Shown piece by piece: positions 58,001 through 64,000 of a stretch of DNA of 64,000 nt; the first letter of the stretch is position 1; every line of letters starts with the position of its first letter. The notes beneath the pieces are model-generated. The model ran no database searches and was not told where the DNA came from. It saw nothing but the letters and a program-made list of their open reading frames with translations. The DNA is from Diplolepis rosae (Eukaryota; Arthropoda; Insecta; Hymenoptera; Diplolepididae). The position numbers were made by a program, and so were the translations under genes. Where the stretch lies: NCBI GenBank assembly GCA_030998225.1, contig JAPYXD010000598.1:1-64000 (forward strand). The letters run 5' to 3'.

Positions 58001-58107
58001 CGTGCGTACACGAACAAACAAAATGCGACGTTGCCAGATCAAGTACTACTGTAGTCAACCTGCGTGTTTAACCCTGTTTTGACTAGGCGGGTAGGTGAGT
58101 AACTCCC
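55037..58107. mobile_element. 3.07-kb element flanked by TTAA
   Basis: The ends GGGAGTTACTCA and TGAGTAACTCCC are perfect 12-bp inverted repeats, flanked by TTAA at 55033-55036 and 58108-58111. The uninterrupted second copy of the host arm (about 58378-58400) has no insertion and only one TTTAA. TTAA duplication is typical of piggyBac and Kolobok elements. The interior has no transposase of these families; it is mostly an R1 LINE fragment. Confidence 0.75.
55290..58071 (+). pseudogene. R1-clade LINE ORF2 (endonuclease end, reverse transcriptase, zinc knuckle), truncated
   Basis: A single frame of more than 880 codons (from about 55384 to 58071) remains open. Endonuclease residues SPEWGEARLD and LSDHRCIEF (catalytic Asp/His) come first. 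The RT follows, with NTAPGIDGVP, YRPICLLDTMGK, NQFGFRKGRST, SIDIRNAFNT, GAPQGSRVGP and FADDALVV as the active site. A C-terminal Cys/His cluster (CCYCDSPVDNAEHALFVC) ends at about 57865. The start is cut: sequence begins mid-endonuclease near 55290, and an eight-G run at 55372-55379 shifts the frame before SPEWG. The last 65 codons are not LINE sequence, so the 3' end is lost too. R1 elements normally insert in 28S rDNA or other fixed targets. Confidence 0.85.
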
Positions 58108-58741
58108 TTAACGAACGAAAACAGTCTTTTTTTAAATAGTCAATTTTGATTAATTTTTCACATCAACTCGTACTCACTTCGTCAATTTTTGGAATTTTTC
58201 AATGAAATTTTCAAGACACATTTCAAGGCACATAGCATTTTCTCGTGCGAAATCGCAGTCCCCTGAACGCTTTTAATAACATTTCCAAATTTAAATTTTT
58301 AAAGATTATATCTCGATGTGAGATTTGATTCCGCATCTCTTTCTCCTTAGAAAAAAAGTTGTAGCTTTTTTAGTTTTCAATTTAACGAACGAAAACAGTC
58401 TTTTTTTAAATAGTCAATTTTGATTAATTTTTCACATCAACTCGTACTCACTTCGTCAATTTTTGGAATTTTTCAATGAAATTTTCAAGAAATGTGCTTT
58501 AGAGCGTTCTTCAACTGATAAAGCAAGTCGATTGAAAAAAGAATTACTTTATACAATTTTATTAATTTTTTTCTGACGTTTGCAGCAAATCAGACTTTAA
58601 TATCTTCCAGCCCTTCGTTTAGCGAGGGGATTTTGAGCAGGCAAGTACTTCTCGTGGCAAAAATGTAAAGGAAGGTATGATACAGTTTTAAGAAAATTTA
58701 AGGCCAGAATATTAAATAGTTCTGGAGCTACAATGGGTTTA

Positions 58742-58850
58742 GTTTAATACAGTGCCCGAGTTTTCGAGCGTATCAAAGGTTCCGTAGCGTATAGCCGAAC
58801 GGCACGAATTGTCTCTCCAATGTATGGCTTATAAATATGATAAAACCTAA
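58742..58850. other. Insertion in the left transposon arm
   Basis: About 100 bp (TTCGAGCGTATCAAAGGTTC and following) are absent from the mirror position in the right arm near 60955. It has no recognised feature. Confidence 0.4.
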
Positions 58851-58925
58851 ATCTTTTATACAATAAAAATTTAACAAATTAAGTTTACTAAATATTAATC
58901 TGTTTTTTTTTTTCAATTTTCATTG

Positions 58926-59308
58926 TATTTTCTAACTTTCAGTTTTTATTTGAATTGTAGAATACTGAAATGTACATAATGTTGACATTTTTTTTTGGGT
59001 GTAGCTGGTCAGCGACCTCGAATATTCCTATTGTAAACAAACGAATGCACGAGTTGCAATTTGTCTAAAAATATTTTTTGTTGATCTCCTAGACATAAAG
59101 TCATTTTATAGAATGAATTGAATCATACACTATGAAATTATTATACAAAATTATTGATCGTTTTACATTTTAACATTATTTATAATTCAAAGAAATTGTT
59201 CCGTGCTTAATAAAGTTTAAAAAAATTGAAGATAAAATCTGTGAGTTTGAAAATTACTTGCAGGGAGAAAAATACATTTAAAGATCGAAAAATCCCGAAA
59301 GGGTACTT
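58926..59308. other. 5' region of the transposase, broken
   Basis: AT-rich to about 59225. Then short overlapping frames hold a Cys-containing start of the transposase that is frameshifted relative to 59309. Confidence 0.4.
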
Positions 59309-60843
59309 ATGCCAAGGAAGCTTTTCACTCCCTTGCAATCCTGTTGCGAAAGTATTGCAATATCTGCACAAGAGAAGTTGCATTCCAAATTTTTGGAATT
59401 GGGAGATTACCACAAGCAATCCATTCTTCTTAGTACTTTGATGAAATGCAACGATCCCAAAGAAGTTAATGCTCATAAGATTTCAAGATTAGTAATCTGG
59501 ACTTTCTTATTTTCTACTGATGAGAGTGTAATCGTCGTATGTAAAAAATTTCTGATGGGTTGTTTAAATTTGTCGCAGACAAAATTGAGAACAGTGCAGG
59601 GTAAAATGTTAAATGGTGAAAGTTTAGTCGATGGTAGAGGGATGCATGAGAATCGTAAAGTAAAACTAACTGATCAAGTGAAACAATTAATTCAGTAACA
59701 TTGTTTAACCATCGCACATCAAAAATCTCATTATTCGCGAGAATCAACTAAATAAAATTATTTTACGAATACAGAATTATCGATGAGAAAAATTTAATTC
59801 ATGAGACCACATACGCAAAATACTTCAATCGAAATGTTAATTTTACCTTCAGGTTACCGCGTACTGACATATGTAATACATGTTACGAAAGTGATTTGCA
59901 AAATGTGGAATCTCCTGAAATCGCAATTCATAAACAAGAGGTAAAAGAATATCGAATTTTAAGAGATAAGTTGATGTCCGAGGAAGGAGTGCTGTGCTGC
60001 GAATTTGATTATGCTCAAAATCTTGCGTTACCCAAAATTCCGGTCAATGAACAGTTTTACAAACGATTGTTGTGGCTTTATTTGTTTAACGTTCATGTTT
60101 ATGGTTCTGAACAGAGCTACATGTATTCTATTTTAGAGGGAAGTACCAAAAAAGGGGCAAATACTGTGTGCAGTTTTCTACATCATGCAATACAACAAGA
60201 ATTTGATAATAGTCATCACAAAAAGATTGTTCTTTTTTCTGGTGCATGTGGTGGACAAAATAAGAATTACACAGTATTTGCATACCTTCTTACACTTTCT
60301 ATGCAATTGGATGTTGACATCTGGCATGTCTTTCCGGTTCGGGGTCATTCGTGTTGTCAATGCGACCGTAATTTTGGAATGTATTCGTAGAAAAAGAAGA
60401 AGTTAGAACGCATAGAAACTGCAGAAGAGTACATTAAATTAATAAGAAACTCTTGAGATCCCCCATTCACTATGGTACAGTGCGGTCATAACATTTTGAA
60501 TGATTATGAAAAATCCTTCAAGAAAACTGTACTGCATCCAAAAAGCATGAAAATAAGCCAAGCTTACGTAATTCATTATCTACCAAACGAAAGTTTTGAC
60601 ATTTTTGACAATTATACAGAAACGAATGTCTCCACCTTTAAAATCAAAACGGAAGTGAAACTCGCGGAGTTAGAAAGAAATCCCCCTCTAATAGTTGGAA
60701 TAACTGAAGCCAAACTGAATGATGTGGAAAGTTTATTGAAATACCTCACACCAAAAGGACAAGCGTTTTTTAATGAATACTTTGCCTCGATGACGAGCAA
60801 TAAAACCAAAGACGACTTGATTCTTTCTTCTGATGAAGAATAA
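59309..60843 (+). pseudogene. DDE-type transposase pseudogene (DUF7869-like)
   Basis: Three conserved blocks. The first (59309-59698) has AISAQEKLHSKF, LGDYHKQ and a stop at 59696. The second (59896-60390) has CEFDYAQNLALPKIP, the LFSGACGGQNKN block and GHSCCQCDRNFG. The third (60472-60843) is a C-terminal domain with an acidic end. The second and third share a frame but are separated by TAG at 60388-60390 and a TGA further on. The middle block normally has Asp before the Cys of the QNKN motif; here it reads FSGAC, so a catalytic Asp may be lost. I recall this protein type as DUF7869-bearing transposon proteins of insects. Membership in a named superfamily is uncertain. Confidence 0.6.
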
Positions 60844-61447
60844 ACTGTATATTTTATTTTAAAATACATTAAAAATTGGAAAAAAAAACAGATTAATATT
60901 TAGTAAACTTAATTTGTTAAATTTTTATTGTATAAAAGATTTAGGTTTTATCATACTTACTAAACCCATTATAGCTCCAGAACTATTGAATATTCTGGCC
61001 TTAAATTTTCTTAAAACTGTATCATACCTTCCTTTACATTTTTGTCGCGAGAAGTACTTGCCTGCTCAAAATCCCCTCGCTAAACGAAGGGCTGGAAGAT
61101 ATTAAAGTCTGATTTGCTGCAAACGTCCGAAAAAAATAAATAAAATTTTGTAAAGTAATTTTTTTTTAAATCGACTTGCTTTATCAGTTGAAGAACGCTC
61201 TAAAGCACATTTCTTAAAAATTTCATGGGAAAATTCCAAAAATTGACGAAGTGAGTACGAGTTGAAGTGAAAAATGAATCAAAATTGACTTTCAAAAAAG
61301 ACTGTTTTCGTTCGTTAAATTGGAAACTAAAAAAGCTACAACTTTTTTTCTAGGGAGAAAGAGATGCGGAATCAAATTTCACTTCGAGATATAATCTTTA
61401 AAAATTTAAATTTGGAAATTTGGTACTGTACGATTCGAGCTATATGC

Positions 61448-61664
61448 GATTAAATGGTGTAAAATAGTATGTTGAGGCATTAAAAAATCAATTTTTATAT
61501 TTTTAATTGATTAATTTAATTTAATTTTTTTGGTATAAAAAAAATGTATACGTATCAACACGAAATGTCTTTTTAAATAAACATAAAAAATCATTTTCCG
61601 TATTTTTCCTCAGAAAAATATCAAAATATGTATTCGCATTTCCTATTACACTTTTCTGCGTGAC
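61448..61664. other. AT-rich gap between elements
   Basis: Nothing recognised. The minus ORF at 61521-61796 spans the edge of the next element and is not a gene. Confidence 0.4.
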
Positions 61665-62508
61665 ATATCGATACCCACGTTCTAATATGTCGTATCCCAC
61701 ATTTGGAAAATTTTTCAGGAAACGATAAAAACGTCTTGCTAGCACAAATAAAAAAATGTAAACAAAGTTTCGTTTTCCACGTTCATAAAAATGCATAAAT
61801 AATAATAATTAAAGCAAAAAAAATTATGTAAATAAATTTTATGATATTTATGTGGGTTACGATATATTGATCTTACTGTCTATGTGGGATACGACATATT
61901 GTCATTAGGATTTGAGGTTACGCAAGAAGAAAAAATTAAAATGTATTTTAGAAAGAAAATTGATTTAATCATTATATAATTAAATATTGTTTCATCCCAT
62001 ACATTATTGATATGTTTTATTTTTACTATCTTTAATGTTGCTTAAAACATATTTTGTTTTCATTTTAAGTACTCTTAATTTTTTTTTTTACTTCAGGTAC
62101 ATTTTCTTGCTGAGATTGTTGAAGATTTCTTGTCCTCTTTCGTCTGTTATCATTACAATTTTTTTTATAATTAATATCATTATCTTCAGGTTTTTTAAAT
62201 CTATTATTACTCATTTTATTAAATAATTTCTTAAAATAAACTTAAGACTAATCACAAAATAAAAATTGACTGTCACATCGCTGGTGCTGACTTAACCTAT
62301 GGATGTGGGATACGACATATTAGAATTCGTGAAAATTGACTTGTGGGATACGACATATTAGAATATTTATTTAAAAATATTAAATAAACAATTTGACTCG
62401 TAAGATTTTAATATAAGCTGTAAACCATTATTATCAATCCATTTTTAAAAAAAAGTCAATTTCTCAAATTTTGTGGGATACGACATATTAGAACGTGGGT
62501 ATCGATAT
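61665..62508. mobile_element. 844-bp MITE with repeated internal motif
   Basis: Inverted ends ATATCGATACCCACGTTC (left) and GAACGTGGGTATCGATAT (right), with perfect pairing over about 37 bp. Inside, GTGGGATACGACATATT occurs six times in all: within both terminal repeats, near 61852 (variant) and 61884, and near 62304 and 62343. It is non-coding. The symmetrical TATCGATA edge makes the target duplication ambiguous. Confidence 0.85.
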
Positions 62509-62509
62509 A

Positions 62510-62798
62510 AAAAAAATCATATTTCAGCGAAGCATGCCGCATATTTACTTGCATTTAACAATCAGACTTGTAGATCAATAATTTACTTATACATGTAACA
62601 TTGTTCCAAGATTGAGCAATCACATTGCAATAATACTTATCAGTTTTGTGAAGAATTTTTTTTTTTTTTAATATGTAACAAGTACAATATAATAATTCCG
62701 AACGTGTCTCACTCATAGTATAATAATACAATAACAATAATAATAGTCTAACAAAAAATAGTCATTTCTATTTTAATAATTGCACTGATCATCACAGC
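62510..62798. other. No gene recognised
   Basis: AT-rich with a T12-15 run near 62656. The short minus ORF has no domain. Confidence 0.45.
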
Positions 62799-64000
62799 TT
62801 ATTCATTTCTATCCACGTTTTCTTTTTCTACGAGACTTTCAGGACAAATATAAGGAATAAAGATGTCGTAATAGAACGATTTCAGTGCCGTTAACATTTC
62901 GATCAAAAAAGGCTCATAAATTAAAACAGATAATGCTTCTAAACTTTTGTCAAAAGAAGCAAACATCGCGAACGAAGCTCTTTTTACATTAACAACTGCC
63001 ATATTAAGTTGCACTTGACCATAATACTTGTTTCTCTATTTTAAAACATACTTTTCACCGCGTCGGTCTAAACATTGCTTAAACTATTGATTAATTGCAT
63101 CTTTAATATTCATCTGTGTTCCTTTAAATGGGCACTTTATTTCTAATACTTCCACGGGCGCTCCATTCTCGAAAATCACACCACCCGGGGACACTGCTAG
63201 CCACGGATTTTGCCTTGATACAACCAAGCCGACTTCGATTACAAGCTTTCCTGTTTTTTGGATAAAAATTCGATGAGCTTCAGGTTCCATTTTTTTTCGA
63301 TGTTCAGTGAATTTGGAGACAAAAGTTTCTCGCATTTCTTTTCCCATATTGGATTTTTGTTGCTGCTGTAAGTGTAGAGCCCGTTGCAAGATGACGCAGT
63401 CACACGATATTGTCTCTCCTCGACCGAAACTGCTTTGCAAATGTTTGTATTTTCACAAATTTTTTCCAAATCACCGTTCATTTTTTGTAAAACTCGTTAG
63501 CAACACAAACGCAACTTAGTACATTTTATATTAGCAATAGTTTCCATGAGTTCATTTTTTTTGTGTCGGAAAATTGACGCTATTGCATCCTTTTCTTCGA
63601 CAGAAATTGGAGGAATGTTTTCAATGTCATCGGAAATCAATTCGTGTCTGCAGAATCTGTAAAATCATAATTTTATATAAATTCCTTTTTTGCAAGAAAC
63701 TTGCGATGACAGTTATTTAAAAGAAAAAACTCGCATGTGTTTTGCATGGGCAGAATGAGGTCACATATTGCTTATTATTTCGGAAGGATCCAAAGCATCA
63801 ATTTCAAGAAAATTCAAAATTTTCGTTTCTTTTCTTATCTGGAAGCAGGTATGATCTTCAAGAGGCTGCGGGTCATACATTTTCAAACCTTTTTTGTAAT
63901 TCTCTTTCCAGGCGCATTTTAAATCGGTGGAAGAAAACGTTGGCAAATCATCGAATGTTTCGCTGAAATTGACGTGAAATAGTACATTACGTGCCCAGGC
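62799..64000 (-). pseudogene. YqaJ-type exonuclease domain protein, degenerate, continues beyond window
   Basis: Read on the minus strand from the right edge. An exon (64000 to about 63765) has TDLKCAWKEN and a LKMYDPQPLE block. A likely intron ends in a TTTTACAG acceptor near 63660. The second exon has VEERQYRVTASSC and NKNPIWEKKC, then SRQNPWLAVSPGG and VLEIKCPFKG, and lastly KYYGQVQLNMAV. These are the hallmarks of lambda-exonuclease/YqaJ nucleases. The motif SPDG reads SPGG, so one metal-binding Asp is missing. Defects are a stop near 63500, a frameshift between 63240 and 63440, and two in-frame TAG codons near 63085 and 63038. The family acts as a 5'-3' DNA exonuclease in phages and is spread in insect TEs and host genes. 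Confidence 0.7.

Larger units (their letters stand above)
54850..61447. mobile_element. DDE-type transposon with long inverted arms and a nested insertion
   Basis: The right arm (about 60885-61447) is the reverse complement of the left arm (about 58233-58925). The outermost ~275 bp of the left arm is tandemly duplicated: copy one is 54860-55036 plus 58112-58230, and copy two is 58233-58500. Copy one is split by the TTAA-flanked element at 55037-58107. A transposase pseudogene lies between the arms. The ends are not exact: GGATCGTATAAGGG at the left against CGAATCGTACAG (minus strand) at the right. No target duplication could be settled. Confidence 0.65.

Overview
This is eukaryotic genomic DNA, very probably from an insect. 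It is AT-rich, has splice signals, and is built almost entirely of transposable elements: Penelope-like elements (PLEs), a Ty3/gypsy element with an envelope gene, a BEL/Pao element, an R1-clade LINE, many TIR/foldback elements and long satellite arrays. R1, BEL/Pao and envelope-bearing gypsy elements together point to an arthropod. A hymenopteran (parasitoid or gall wasp) is my guess from the protein style, not something the sequence proves. No bacterial features, CRISPR arrays, rRNA genes or convincing tRNA genes were found. No intact host gene was recognised.

Layout. 0-1.3 kb: two PLE pseudo-LTRs (pLTRs) in outward-facing inverted orientation. 1.3-4.2 kb: AT-rich dispersed repeats. 4.2-18.2 kb: a palindrome with arms of about 5 kb. 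Each arm is a PLE pLTR plus an array of 250-bp satellite monomers, and the centre holds a degenerate PLE with reverse transcriptase and GIY-YIG endonuclease. 18.3-25 kb: repeats, several MITEs and part of a segmental duplication whose partner lies at 30.6-33.5 kb. 25.0-28.7 kb: a foldback element with long terminal inverted repeats. 34.25-35.26 kb: six copies of a 184-bp tandem repeat. 35.4-52.3 kb: two LTR retroelements, both on the minus strand, bracketed by a 274-bp direct LTR-like repeat. The first (36.0 to about 46 kb) is a gypsy/errantivirus-like element with gag, protease, RT, RNase H, a second complete cellular-type RNase H, integrase and a fusion-type envelope. It also has an unusual upstream ORF and a triplicated stem-loop. 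The second (47.3-51.6 kb) is a BEL/Pao element. 52.3-54 kb: a PLE remnant and unidentified sequence. 54.5-64 kb: a THAP zinc-finger exon, a DDE-type transposon with long inverted arms, a TTAA-flanked element nested in it that carries an R1 LINE fragment, a MITE with six copies of one motif, and a YqaJ-type exonuclease pseudogene running off the right edge.

Almost every coding region is broken by frameshifts, stop codons or catalytic substitutions, so this is a graveyard of mobile elements. Three things deserve most attention: the extra RNase H in an envelope-bearing gypsy element, the hammerhead-like core motifs repeated in every PLE terminus, and the satellite/PLE palindrome. No joined or repaired protein is given for any element.
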